23,219 bases of DNA from an uncultured Clostridia bacterium (GCA_948630815.1 CAPIEU010000019.1:1-23219); one strand, 5' to 3'; positions 8,563 through 15,328 are shown, numbered from the stretch's first letter. The notes: generated from the sequence alone by a model not told the origin. Translations and numbers: made by a program.

Positions 8563-8591
8563 AGTTTATCATTTAATCATTCTATTGTCAA
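8563..8591 (-). promoter_or_regulatory. Promoter of the small ribbon-helix-helix gene
   Basis: TTGACA at 8591-8586, a 17-base spacer and TAAACT at 8568-8563 on the minus strand. A short dyad (TGATA...TATCA) surrounds the -10 box and is a plausible operator for the encoded repressor. The leader is about 20 bases. Confidence 0.65.
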
Positions 8592-8610
8592 GAGGTTTTT
8601 AAAATATTTT

Positions 8611-8775
8611 TTATAAATTAAAAACACTTACTAAATGTAAGTGTTTTGGGTCTATTTTATTAAATACTTCATTATTGTCATTTAATTTATATTCTTTTTG
8701 ACTTAAAAGTAAATCTGTTTCAAATACTACATTATCTGTTATTGTTATATTGGGATTAATTTTACTAAACATCAT
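8611..8775 (-). other. Possible short ORF or remnant after the Mrr-like gene
   Basis: Directly after the TAA of the nuclease gene, the same frame stays open for 69 codons to 8611 and reads like real protein (NPNITITDNVVFETDLLLSQ). The only ATG is at 8775, without a ribosome binding site, and the frame runs through a terminator hairpin. It may be a decayed gene or a former C-terminal extension. The evidence is weak. Confidence 0.25.
8621..8647 (-). terminator. Terminator of the Mrr-like nuclease operon
   Basis: A perfect 11-bp stem (AAAACACTTAC with GTAAGTGTTTT, five-base loop) is followed by a T-run on the minus strand. It is nearly identical to the terminator after the relE gene at 11945-11972. 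Confidence 0.8.
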
Positions 8776-8817
8776 ATCAAAATCATTTTCTACATTGTCT
8801 TCTACTATGTATCTCTT

Positions 8818-9849
8818 TTATACTATTTCATTATGCAATTGTTGCCATCTTTCTTTGGTCATTAATACTTCTCTTGGCTTGCTTCCTTGATAACCTGAAA
8901 TAACGCCTCTTTCTTCCATTTGATCTATAATTTTACCTGCTCTTGCATATCCAATCTTATATCTACTTTGTATAAATGATGCTGATGCTTGACCAGTTTC
9001 TATTACTGCTTTTACTGCATCATCAAACCATATATCTAATTCTTCATTGTCATCTTGTTCGTCTTGTTTTTGTAGAAAATCAATATGTAATAAATCAAAA
9101 GAATATGCTTTATATAGCAATGTCTTTATTATATTTCTATCCCATAAAAGAATATTCAAAACATTTGCCTCTTCTTGAGCTTGTTTTGTAAAAAAATTAT
9201 TTGTGATAACAATAGCTCTGTCGCATTGGTATATTCCCTTAGCAGCATATACTTCTTGTATTGCTTTATTTCCAACAGTATCAGAATAATTTTTACATTG
9301 AAAAACATATTTAATATCATCTTTTTCTGCTATTATATCCCCACCGCTATCTTGAGAAGCTTTGGTAACTTCTGTTTTATATCCTAATTTGCTCAATAAC
9401 TGTCCTGTATATTTTTCAAATTCTAACCCATTAAGTGTATCTATATATTTTAATTCTGTAGATACAAAAAAATCTTCACGTTTCTTTATTTGCATATCTA
9501 ATACACTTTTTACATCATATAATTGACTTGTTTCTTTTTCTAACTTTTCTTTTATATTTATAAGATTTGATATCTCCATATTCAAATTGTTGGTCTTATC
9601 TTCAATAATACTTTTTTGTTTTTCTATATTTTGTATATCTGTCATAAAATTTTTTTTCCTATTTATTTGTATTTGATTTAAAATTAAATCTTTACCAAAA
9701 AAAATAAATATCAATCCTATAACTCCAAAAAAGATGGTAGAAGTAATGTCTTCTTTTATCATAGCAATTGCACCTAAAAAAAGTAGCAATCCAAAACTTA
9801 TAAAAACAACATTTTTTATAACTGTTAATACCTTTTTTACTTCACTCAT
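8818..9849 (-). CDS. Membrane-anchored Mrr-like endonuclease with FtsK-gamma C-terminal domain
   Basis: The frame is open from a GTG at 9867, but AGAGGA precedes the ATG at 9849, giving a 343-residue protein (MSEVKKVL). Two hydrophobic helices near residues 10-30 and 36-52 anchor it, and a coiled coil covers about 60-125. An Mrr-type nuclease domain follows (about 142-235): FEKYTGQLLSKLGY, then SGGDI (Asp171) and VFQCKNY (Gln184, Lys186), the D...QxK catalytic signature. The C-terminus (about 275-333) closely resembles the winged-helix gamma domain of FtsK, with IGYARAGKIIDQMEERGVIS and GSKPREVL. In FtsK that domain reads oriented KOPS sites. The combination suggests DNA cleavage at the membrane guided by sequence recognition, probably defensive. 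The role is an inference. Confidence 0.8.
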   Translation of the reverse strand: MSEVKKVLTVIKNVVFISFGLLLFLGAIAMIKEDITSTIFFGVIGLIFIFFGKDLILNQIQINRKKNFMTDIQNIEKQKSIIEDKTNNLNMEISNLINIKEKLEKETSQLYDVKSVLDMQIKKREDFFVSTELKYIDTLNGLEFEKYTGQLLSKLGYKTEVTKASQDSGGDIIAEKDDIKYVFQCKNYSDTVGNKAIQEVYAAKGIYQCDRAIVITNNFFTKQAQEEANVLNILLWDRNIIKTLLYKAYSFDLLHIDFLQKQDEQDDNEELDIWFDDAVKAVIETGQASASFIQSRYKIGYARAGKIIDQMEERGVISGYQGSKPREVLMTKERWQQLHNEIV

Positions 9850-9853
9850 AACA

Positions 9854-9955
9854 CTATCCTCTTTCACTTAAACTTTCCACTTTGTATAGTTTAGGACAAG
9901 ATTTTGTGCTTTTACTTACTTCTGTTCCACAATCTTTGCATACTTTCATTGGCAT
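9854..9955 (-). CDS. 33-residue zinc-ribbon-like peptide
   Basis: The frame MPMKVCKDCGTEVSKSTKSC is preceded by AGAGGAGG and ends five bases before the nuclease ATG. It begins like a zinc ribbon (CxxCG, then C near residue 20), but the expected final Cys is absent, so the zinc site looks incomplete. It may be a degraded zinc ribbon or a coupling peptide that delivers ribosomes to the nuclease gene. It is the middle gene of a three-gene operon. Confidence 0.5.
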   Translation of the reverse strand: MPMKVCKDCGTEVSKSTKSCPKLYKVESLSERG

Positions 9956-9977
9956 AGTAAATTTTCCTCCTCTATTT

Positions 9978-10655
9978 TTACTGTAGCTTTATTTTCAATT
10001 CTTTTGAACTCCATATAGAATTATTATATATTAGTGTTAAGCCTGTGTCTCCTTTTGGTTGTTCAAATGTTATTGTTCCTGATATTTTCCCTCCTGGTAT
10101 TAATTCTCCACTATTTAATTCGGTATCTTGGTCAATAGTAGTAAAAGTCATACTTTCTTGTTGCCCTTGTGAATTTTGCATTTTAAAATCATAAGGATTA
10201 TAACTTAAATTACTATTTCCTCTATTCTCAATTGTTACATATACTATTACAAACTCTTTTCCAGATGATGGATTATTCCAACTATTCCCTTGTGACTTTT
10301 CTACTTTTGTAACTGTAACAGCACTATCACCTAAAATGCCTACTTCACCTTGATTACATTCTACTTTTTCTTCTTTTGAAACATCGTCTATTGCAGTATT
10401 AATTTCATTTACCGCTGTTTCAAGTCCTTTGTGCATACTATAAGCTATAAAAACAGCAACAATTGCTAAAATTAATCCAGCAATCGCTAAACCTTTACTA
10501 GCTTTTTTGCTTAATGAAACAATTGCAAATATTATTGCTAATATACCTAAAATAAATGAAATATAACTTACTACAGGAATAAACGAAAAACAAATTGCAA
10601 TAATTCCTAATACTAAACTTGCAGTTCCAAAACCGCTCTTTTTTATATCTTCCAT
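9978..10655 (-). CDS. Membrane protein with DUF4190-like and DUF4352-like domains
   Basis: This 225-residue protein has an N-terminal DUF4190-like membrane domain. It begins GFGTASLVLGIIAICFSF and has hydrophobic helices near residues 10-28, 30-48 and 56-72. The extracytoplasmic C-terminal domain (about 105-225) resembles DUF4352, an immunoglobulin-like fold common in Gram-positive lipoproteins (TVTKVEKS, then FVIVYVTIENRGNSNLSY). The start has AAAGGGGG upstream. It leads an operon with the zinc-ribbon peptide and the membrane-anchored nuclease, so it may be that system's membrane sensor or immunity component. This is an inference from context. Confidence 0.75.
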   Translation of the reverse strand: MEDIKKSGFGTASLVLGIIAICFSFIPVVSYISFILGILAIIFAIVSLSKKASKGLAIAGLILAIVAVFIAYSMHKGLETAVNEINTAIDDVSKEEKVECNQGEVGILGDSAVTVTKVEKSQGNSWNNPSSGKEFVIVYVTIENRGNSNLSYNPYDFKMQNSQGQQESMTFTTIDQDTELNSGELIPGGKISGTITFEQPKGDTGLTLIYNNSIWSSKELKIKLQ

Positions 10656-10758
10656 AATAAATCCCCCTTTTTTTAGAATAATAATACAATAAAATACATT
10701 TTTTGTATGTAGTATATGTGTAATGCAATTGTATTATATTGATTTATCATGTAAATAA

Positions 10759-10784
10759 AAACACTAGAACTTAATCTAGTGTTT
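10759..10784 (-). terminator. Second of two tandem terminators
   Basis: A perfect 10-bp stem (AAACACTAGA with TCTAGTGTTT, six-base loop) is followed by TTATTTAC on the minus strand. It backs up the hairpin at 10791-10814. Confidence 0.75.
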
Positions 10785-10790
10785 AAAAAT

Positions 10791-10814
10791 AAAGATGCCA
10801 TTGCTGACATCTTT
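10791..10814 (-). terminator. First of two tandem terminators, after the DUF4065 pair
   Basis: A ten-pair stem (AAAGATGTCA with TGGCATCTTT, one G-U pair, GCAA tetraloop) is followed by ATTTTTA on the minus strand. It lies 13 bases after the toxin-candidate stop. Confidence 0.75.
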
Positions 10815-10826
10815 TAGTTTATTAAA

Positions 10827-11237
10827 TTAACTTCCATGATTATATAAAATTCCTTTTACATCAATATAAAATATATAAAACACTTTATTTACAATTTTAC
10901 CTATTATTCTTCCTGGTGTAGGATTATTACCTTTATATAACCTTAATATACTATATTTCCCATCAAATTGTTCAATTTCGTTATTAAAGTTTTTTGGTAT
11001 TTGTTTTTTTATATCTATTATTTTTTCTTCAAACCCCTTATATTTATCCCATCTTCTTAGTTCTAAATACGTTATACTTGATACTTCTAGCATCCTATCT
11101 ATTAATGTACTTTTTTCTTCTTTGTTGAAATATTCACAATATGATACATATGCAAAATTAAACACTATATGATTACTTTTGAAACAATTTGTACAATTAG
11201 TTTTTATTTTAATATCTTTTTGCTTTATTTTGCTCAT
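10827..11237 (-). CDS. Probable toxin partner of the DUF4065 antitoxin
   Basis: The 136-residue protein starts directly after the DUF4065 stop (TAAATG) with no strong ribosome binding site, so it depends on coupling. The N-terminal half has Cys15 and Cys18 (NCTNCFKSNH) followed by an aromatic region. The C-terminal part (KYSILRLYKGNNPTPGRIIG, then VFYIFYIDVKGILYNHG) reads like a small beta-rich nuclease or RelE-like domain ending. DUF4065 (Panacea) genes are typically paired with varied toxins, and this arrangement fits. I cannot assign a toxin family with confidence. Confidence 0.6.
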   Translation of the reverse strand: MSKIKQKDIKIKTNCTNCFKSNHIVFNFAYVSYCEYFNKEEKSTLIDRMLEVSSITYLELRRWDKYKGFEEKIIDIKKQIPKNFNNEIEQFDGKYSILRLYKGNNPTPGRIIGKIVNKVFYIFYIDVKGILYNHGS

Positions 11238-11744
11238 TTATCTATCTACTACTTCATTTTCAAAATATTCTTTTATTAGTTTAATGTCTATATTTTTATT
11301 TTTCTCCGTTTTATCCCAAGGGCTACCTTTAGCATGAGACATTTCTCTTAATTGCCACGCTGTATAGATTGAGAAATTATCATAAACCATATCTAATATT
11401 TCTTTTGTTTCTGCATCACTTTCAATTTCTCTGATTATTTCATCATTTTCAGGAGTTGATGGAATTATAATTGGATTTTTTCCAAATACACAATATGTGT
11501 CATATACTTCTCTAACCACAGGTCCATGTGTCCAAGCTTCTAATTCATCTTGAAACAATCTGTTTCCTTTTATTGCAAGATAAACACCTTGTGCATTATA
11601 TAATAGTTTTTGTAATTTTAGATGCGTTATTCCTTCGTAAACTTCATAGTCATCATTAGATGCTACTTTTTCTTTTTGTTCTGCATAATTTTTATATAAA
11701 AACCATTTTGCAATATCTTGCGCTGTATAATTTTTACTTGCCAT
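11238..11744 (-). CDS. DUF4065 (Panacea/SocA-like) antitoxin
   Basis: This 168-residue protein carries the DUF4065 signature: LKLQKLLYNAQGVYLAIKG near residues 42-60, then LEAWTHGPVVREVYDTY, and WQLREMSHAKGSPWDKT toward the C-terminus. This domain (also GepA/SocA-like) is an established antitoxin fold that neutralises diverse toxins or acts as a protease adaptor. The ribosome binding site AAAGGAGGGG is strong. The antitoxin lies upstream, with the toxin candidate directly after it, as usual for such pairs. An inverted repeat at the promoter suggests autoregulation. Confidence 0.85.
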   Translation of the reverse strand: MASKNYTAQDIAKWFLYKNYAEQKEKVASNDDYEVYEGITHLKLQKLLYNAQGVYLAIKGNRLFQDELEAWTHGPVVREVYDTYCVFGKNPIIIPSTPENDEIIREIESDAETKEILDMVYDNFSIYTAWQLREMSHAKGSPWDKTEKNKNIDIKLIKEYFENEVVDR

Positions 11745-11763
11745 GACATTCCCCTCCTTTTAT

Positions 11764-11799
11764 ATTATATTCTTTATAATATAATGCTCCAATTGTCAA
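11764..11799 (-). promoter_or_regulatory. Promoter and operator candidate of the DUF4065 pair
   Basis: TTGACA at 11799-11794 and TAAAGA at 11776-11771 are separated by 17 bases. An 8-bp inverted repeat (ATTATATT at 11764-11771, AATATAAT at 11778-11785) overlaps the -10 region and could bind a repressor. Confidence 0.55.
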
Positions 11800-11944
11800 T
11801 AAAATATCACAAAAAATCAAAAATATTTAATATTTTTGTAGTGTATCTGTAATATCTTTGTAATATTTCACTTATATTCTAACATCATTTAATAGTTATG
11901 TCAATTTTTTAGCAAACATTTTTTTGTTTATTGTTCTTATACAA

Positions 11945-11972
11945 TAAAAACACCTACCTAAGTAAGTGTTTT
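11945..11972 (-). terminator. Terminator of the relBE-like operon
   Basis: AAAACACTTAC pairs with GTAGGTGTTTT (one G-U pair, four-base loop) and TTATTG follows on the minus strand, directly after the toxin stop. Confidence 0.75.
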
Positions 11973-11973
11973 A

Positions 11974-12240
11974 CTATTCATATATATTTCTTCTATGTCC
12001 TATTTCTAAAACCAATATTATTATTTCTTCATCTTGTATGTCACATATTATTCTATAATCTCCTATTCTGTATCTCCATTCTCCTGCTTTGTTACCAGTT
12101 AGTCCTTTTCCATGTTGTCTTGGATTTTCGGTTCCATCAAGATTTTTCTCTATCCAACCAATAATTAAAGAAGCTACATGTTTATCTATCTTATTTAGCT
12201 GTTTATTTGCTTTATCTGTAAATATGACTTTATATTTCAT
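11974..12240 (-). CDS. RelE/ParE-family toxin
   Basis: The 88-residue protein has the typical RelE-superfamily length and pattern: YKVIFTDKANKQLNKID at the start, LTGNKAGEWRYRIGDYRIIC in the middle, and a VLEIGHRRNIYE ending like the conserved HR..IY motif of RelE toxins. RelE members cleave mRNA on the ribosome, while ParE members inhibit gyrase. The sequence does not separate these with certainty, but the HR ending favours RelE. The gene starts one base after the antitoxin stop, so it is coupled. Confidence 0.9.
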   Translation of the reverse strand: MKYKVIFTDKANKQLNKIDKHVASLIIGWIEKNLDGTENPRQHGKGLTGNKAGEWRYRIGDYRIICDIQDEEIIILVLEIGHRRNIYE

Positions 12241-12241
12241 T

Positions 12242-12460
12242 TTATAATCCCAACCCCTTTTTTACTTCTTCTAAAGTATAGGTTTTAGGATTTTGCTTGT
12301 ATTCTTCCATTGCCTTTTTATATGCTTTTAAATCATATTCATCTTCTATTTTTTCTAATATAGCATTTCTTACCATATCTGATACAGAAATTCTATTAAT
12401 TTCTGCATATGTTTTTACAAGTTTGGTATCTTCTTCATTTAATCTTACTGAGATAGTCAT
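12242..12460 (-). CDS. RelB-like ribbon-helix-helix antitoxin
   Basis: The 72-residue protein begins TISVRLNEEDTKLVKTYAEI, a ribbon-helix-helix DNA-binding domain, followed by SVSDMVRNAILEKIEDEYD and a C-terminal helix (YTLEEVKKGLGL) that would wrap the toxin. It binds its own promoter in known RelBE-like systems, and a 21-base palindrome lies over its -10 box. The ATG has GGAGAG upstream. Confidence 0.88.
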   Translation of the reverse strand: MTISVRLNEEDTKLVKTYAEINRISVSDMVRNAILEKIEDEYDLKAYKKAMEEYKQNPKTYTLEEVKKGLGL

Positions 12461-12476
12461 ATCTTTTCACTCTCCT

Positions 12477-12514
12477 TTGTATTACATTGTAATACAAAAA
12501 TAAATATTTGTCAA
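12477..12514 (-). promoter_or_regulatory. relBE-like promoter with palindromic operator
   Basis: TTGACA (12514-12509), 17-base spacer and TACAAT (12491-12486) on the minus strand. A near-perfect palindrome with 10-base arms (TTGTATTACA / TGTAATACAA) at 12477-12497 covers the -10 box and runs to the ribosome binding site. This fits autorepression by the antitoxin. Confidence 0.8.
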
Positions 12515-12749
12515 TATATTATTGCTTTTTTATTTATATTTTATTCATTATATAAATAAATGATTATTTACTTATATAATACTATCTTGTCAGTATTTGT
12601 CGATTTTCAAATCCATATTTCGACACCTTTTTTAATTTTAATTGTTTATAATATATTATGTAATACAAATATATTTCATAATATGTTACAAATGTACCAT
12701 ATACGTATTTTAATATATTCTATATAATATTATATATGGAGGGATTAAT
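12515..12749. other. Divergent intergenic region between relBE-like genes and the plus-strand regulator
   Basis: This AT-rich region has no open frame. It contains TGTCGA...TCGACA arms around 12597-12624, a further GTAATACAAA half-site of the relB-like palindrome near 12660, and a plus-strand TATAAT at 12723-12728 that probably serves the regulator gene. No good -35 box accompanies that TATAAT. Confidence 0.4.
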
Positions 12750-12941
12750 ATGAACAATTTTAAAATACCAATCATTCCACCTACATCTCAACGTTCTATT
12801 AGATTTCCTAATGACTTAATCGAAGATGTTGAAAACGCTATTAAAGATAAACAAACAACATTTAGTGCATTTATAGTTGCTGCAACTAGACATGCAATAA
12901 ATGAATTAGAAGATACTAAAGATAGTAATAATTTAATATAA
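12750..12941 (+). CDS. Arc-like ribbon-helix-helix DNA-binding protein
   Basis: The 63-residue protein contains SQRSIRFPNDLIEDVENAIKD followed by TFSAFIVAATRHAINELE, an Arc/CopG-type ribbon-helix-helix fold with a short N-terminal arm. It has a GGAGGG ribosome binding site and is the only clear plus-strand protein gene within the island, divergent from the RelBE-like pair. It has no toxin partner, so it is probably a regulator, possibly of the flanking island or late genes. A terminator closes it as a single-gene unit. Confidence 0.75.
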   Translation: MNNFKIPIIPPTSQRSIRFPNDLIEDVENAIKDKQTTFSAFIVAATRHAINELEDTKDSNNLI

Positions 12942-12990
12942 AGATAACAAGAAATATCTGTTACAATTTCATTTTAATTTTTTCATAATA

Positions 12991-13020
12991 ACATAACAAG
13001 TATTATCTTGTTATCTTTTA
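12991..13020 (+). terminator. Terminator after the Arc-like gene, with alternative long-range stem
   Basis: TAACAAG and CTTGTTA flank a six-base loop and are followed by TCTTTTATTT. A second, longer pairing is possible between 12940-12952 (AAAGATAACAAGA) and 13006-13018, a perfect 13 bp, which competes with the local hairpin. Confidence 0.65.
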
Positions 13021-13037
13021 TTTCAGTTTATTATATT

Positions 13038-13652
13038 CTATATGCTTTTTTCTGTAAATGTTGGTACTCCACTTGTAAATGTAACTGTTCCAAAAGTTGG
13101 ATCTCCTTGAACTTGTATTTTATATTTTAATTTATATGCACTTCCACCCTCAAGAGCATCTGTATCTGGAACTATTAATACATTAAATAATCTTGCATCA
13201 TATTTAGGAGCATCTCCTGTTTCGTCTACTCTATATTTGTATACTTCAAGAGCTTGTGTTTCAAGTTCTGAACCTTTAGCCATTCTATACATTAAGTCGT
13301 CTACATATTCAAATACTCCATCTCCTTTTATTGCTGTTTGTTCTATATCTGAGCCTAGAGAATATCCATCTACTGAATGTCTTTCATTATCTTCTATAAT
13401 CCAATGTTCATCTGTTGTTTTTGCTCCATAACTATTTTCTTTTGCAGTAATACCTTTACCTATAATATCCCATTTAGGTGTTGAGGCTTTTGGTGTTGTA
13501 TTTAAAAAATTTATCTTGGCTGTATTGTTCAATCTGTCGTTTTTGGGTGCTATATTTGTTCCACTCATATTATTTTCCTCACTTTCTTCGTTTAATAAAT
13601 TAATATCATTTGTATTTGGGGTTTCTTCTACTGATTTTGTTCTAGTTGCCAT
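13038..13652 (-). CDS. Major tail (tube) protein
   Basis: The 204-residue protein follows the last minor capsid gene by two bases with a strong AAGGAGG site. After a polar N-terminal extension of about 28 residues, the body is beta-rich and acidic (WIIEDNERHSVDGYSLGSDIE, then YDARLFNVLIVPDTDALEGG and a C-terminal FGTVTFTSGVPTF), as expected for siphophage tube subunits. It is the gene expected next after the minor capsid cluster. Downstream, where tail chaperones would normally follow at once, a 7.9 kb accessory island intervenes. Confidence 0.8.
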   Translation of the reverse strand: MATRTKSVEETPNTNDINLLNEESEENNMSGTNIAPKNDRLNNTAKINFLNTTPKASTPKWDIIGKGITAKENSYGAKTTDEHWIIEDNERHSVDGYSLGSDIEQTAIKGDGVFEYVDDLMYRMAKGSELETQALEVYKYRVDETGDAPKYDARLFNVLIVPDTDALEGGSAYKLKYKIQVQGDPTFGTVTFTSGVPTFTEKSI

Positions 13653-13654
13653 AT

Positions 13655-14074
13655 TTATACCTCCTTAAAATATTTTAAATAGCACTGAATACGATAAATA
13701 GCTTCATTTGCATTTGTGGCAAATATATATCCACTTGTCGTTACTCCAATTTCATATATTCCTTTTATATTTGGGAATATTTCATTTCTATTATTTTCTT
13801 CTAACCAATTTCTAAAATCTTCAAAAAACTTAGAATTATCTATATTGTTTTGTATATCTTCATTCCATATTAACTTACTATCAAAAGTAAATAAAAATTG
13901 TCTTTCTTGATTTCCTATTATATCTTCTGTTACAATAGGATTATATCCTGCGTTTTCATTAATTGAACACGCCTGTATCTTATCTTTTAAATATTCAATA
14001 CTTATTTCCCCATTTTCGTTTAAATAAGGACATTTTGCTATATAATCTCTTACTTCATCTATCATTGCTTTCAT
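13655..14074 (-). CDS. Minor capsid / tail completion protein (Minor_capsid_3-like)
   Basis: The 139-residue protein overlaps the preceding gene by ATGA. The content (FLFTFDSKLIWNEDIQNNID, FFEDFRNWLEENNR, ending YRIQCYLKYF) resembles the third protein of the Minor_capsid_1/2/3 series found between capsid and major tail genes in Gram-positive siphophages. This position is the tail terminator or neck in homologous layouts. Confidence 0.7.
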   Translation of the reverse strand: MKAMIDEVRDYIAKCPYLNENGEISIEYLKDKIQACSINENAGYNPIVTEDIIGNQERQFLFTFDSKLIWNEDIQNNIDNSKFFEDFRNWLEENNRNEIFPNIKGIYEIGVTTSGYIFATNANEAIYRIQCYLKYFKEV

Positions 14075-14517
14075 TTATCTATCTCCTTTTGACCTGCATT
14101 TAATATATCTTCAAAATGGTCTGCTAACATTCTTTCAACAAAATGGTCGCCTCTTAAATGTCCTCCATGATAATTTAGTTTTCTACCGCTTGGTACTCTT
14201 TTTCCTTTATACCCAACATGTTTACCTTTTTTATTTATTATAAATGGAAAACCTGTACTATTGTATTTAGGATTAACATATAAAATTCCCTCATGTTGAT
14301 AATGTGCATAAGGTGTATTTACATCTATTTCTCCACCTTGAGGAACAATTACTGTATTTGCTATCATAATTCCATCTTGCATTGGCATATATGGAAGCAT
14401 AAAACTTTTAAAAGCATTATCTATTACTTTTTGTGTTCTTCCACCATCTAAACCATATTTATCTACAATTTCTTGCTTTTGAATGCCACTAAAAGCTACC
14501 ATATAATCTACTTTCAT
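14071..14517 (-). CDS. Minor capsid / head-tail joining protein (Minor_capsid_2-like)
   Basis: The 148-residue protein contains a basic central segment (NKKGKHVGYKGKRVPSGRKL) and an earlier PYAHYQHEGILYVNP motif typical of the Minor_capsid_2 / HK97-gp10-like neck proteins. It starts one base after the upstream stop. The role is to connect the capsid portal to the tail tube. Confidence 0.72.
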   Translation of the reverse strand: MKVDYMVAFSGIQKQEIVDKYGLDGGRTQKVIDNAFKSFMLPYMPMQDGIMIANTVIVPQGGEIDVNTPYAHYQHEGILYVNPKYNSTGFPFIINKKGKHVGYKGKRVPSGRKLNYHGGHLRGDHFVERMLADHFEDILNAGQKEIDK

Positions 14518-14518
14518 A

Positions 14519-14920
14519 TTAAGCTCCTGTTATAGCAAAATGCCACATATCTTGGCTACCATAGTCTTTTATTGCAATGTTTTCTATTTTAATTACATCT
14601 CGATAATTTTCTACTAGTTTTGTTGGTGTTGTAAAATTTTCTACTATTCCCTTTACTAAATAATCATCTACTTGTAATGTCCATGTATTTTGCTCTTTTA
14701 TAAAATCTTCTGGCTTTTGATATGTTTCATTTCTACTGTCGTTTATTAATATTCTTGCACTTAAACCATCACTTTTAGTTATCTGTGTTCCATTTATTGA
14801 TATACCATCATTAGAACTCCAAAATCCTTTTACATAACTTACTTTGTATTTAGTTTTTCTCTCTGTTTTATCAAAATATTGATTAATTACAGTTATATCT
14901 TTATTAAATATATCTTCCAT
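14519..14920 (-). CDS. Minor capsid protein (Minor_capsid_1-like), putative head closure
   Basis: The 133-residue beta-rich protein (KDITVINQYFDKTERKTKYK at the start, then YVKGFWSSNDG) matches the first member of the Minor_capsid_1/2/3 series. It starts two bases after the upstream stop. Head-completion function follows from family order and is not shown by any catalytic motif. Confidence 0.7.
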   Translation of the reverse strand: MEDIFNKDITVINQYFDKTERKTKYKVSYVKGFWSSNDGISINGTQITKSDGLSARILINDSRNETYQKPEDFIKEQNTWTLQVDDYLVKGIVENFTTPTKLVENYRDVIKIENIAIKDYGSQDMWHFAITGA

Positions 14921-14922
14921 AA

Positions 14923-15312
14923 CTAAACACCTCTATAAAGTAAGCCTGTATCTAATAAATACACTCTAATTTCTTCTATTATTTTAGTTTTTAGGTTAGA
15001 AATTTCTGTTTCAATATCATTTACACTTGCAGTATCAAAGGTTCTTGAATAATCTCCAACACTTTCACTTTTTAGTGTTTTATCTGATATTGTTGTATTC
15101 TTCTTAATTTCTAATTGCTCGACCTTATATAATATATCAGCAACAGAGCAAGTTGCTAATTGTATTTCTTCTTCATAGCCTGTTATATTTCTATTAAAGA
15201 TATTTTTTTGTACTTCATAACTTGCCCTTATTACTAATTTATCAAAATCGGTTTCGGGCATGTTGCCCTTATATGTGTCTATATAAAATTCATAATCTGC
15301 ATATTTTGTCAT
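14923..15312 (-). CDS. Head-tail connector protein
   Basis: The 129-residue, mostly helical protein (YADYEFYIDTYKGNMPETDF, then LVIRASYEVQKNIF) directly follows the major capsid gene. Size, helix content and position match gp6/gp15-type connector proteins that sit under the portal. Confidence 0.72.
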   Translation of the reverse strand: MTKYADYEFYIDTYKGNMPETDFDKLVIRASYEVQKNIFNRNITGYEEEIQLATCSVADILYKVEQLEIKKNTTISDKTLKSESVGDYSRTFDTASVNDIETEISNLKTKIIEEIRVYLLDTGLLYRGV

Positions 15313-15328
15313 GCCCTTTCAACTCCCT

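Noticed and set aside
11820..11930. Additional small gene between the DUF4065 and relE-like units
   Set aside because: The stretch is very AT-rich, with no ribosome binding site followed by a frame of useful length on either strand.
12597..12624. TGTCGAA-like Spo0A boxes here and near 6692
   Set aside because: About two exact 7-mers are expected by chance on both strands at this base composition, so they are not evidence of Spo0A control.
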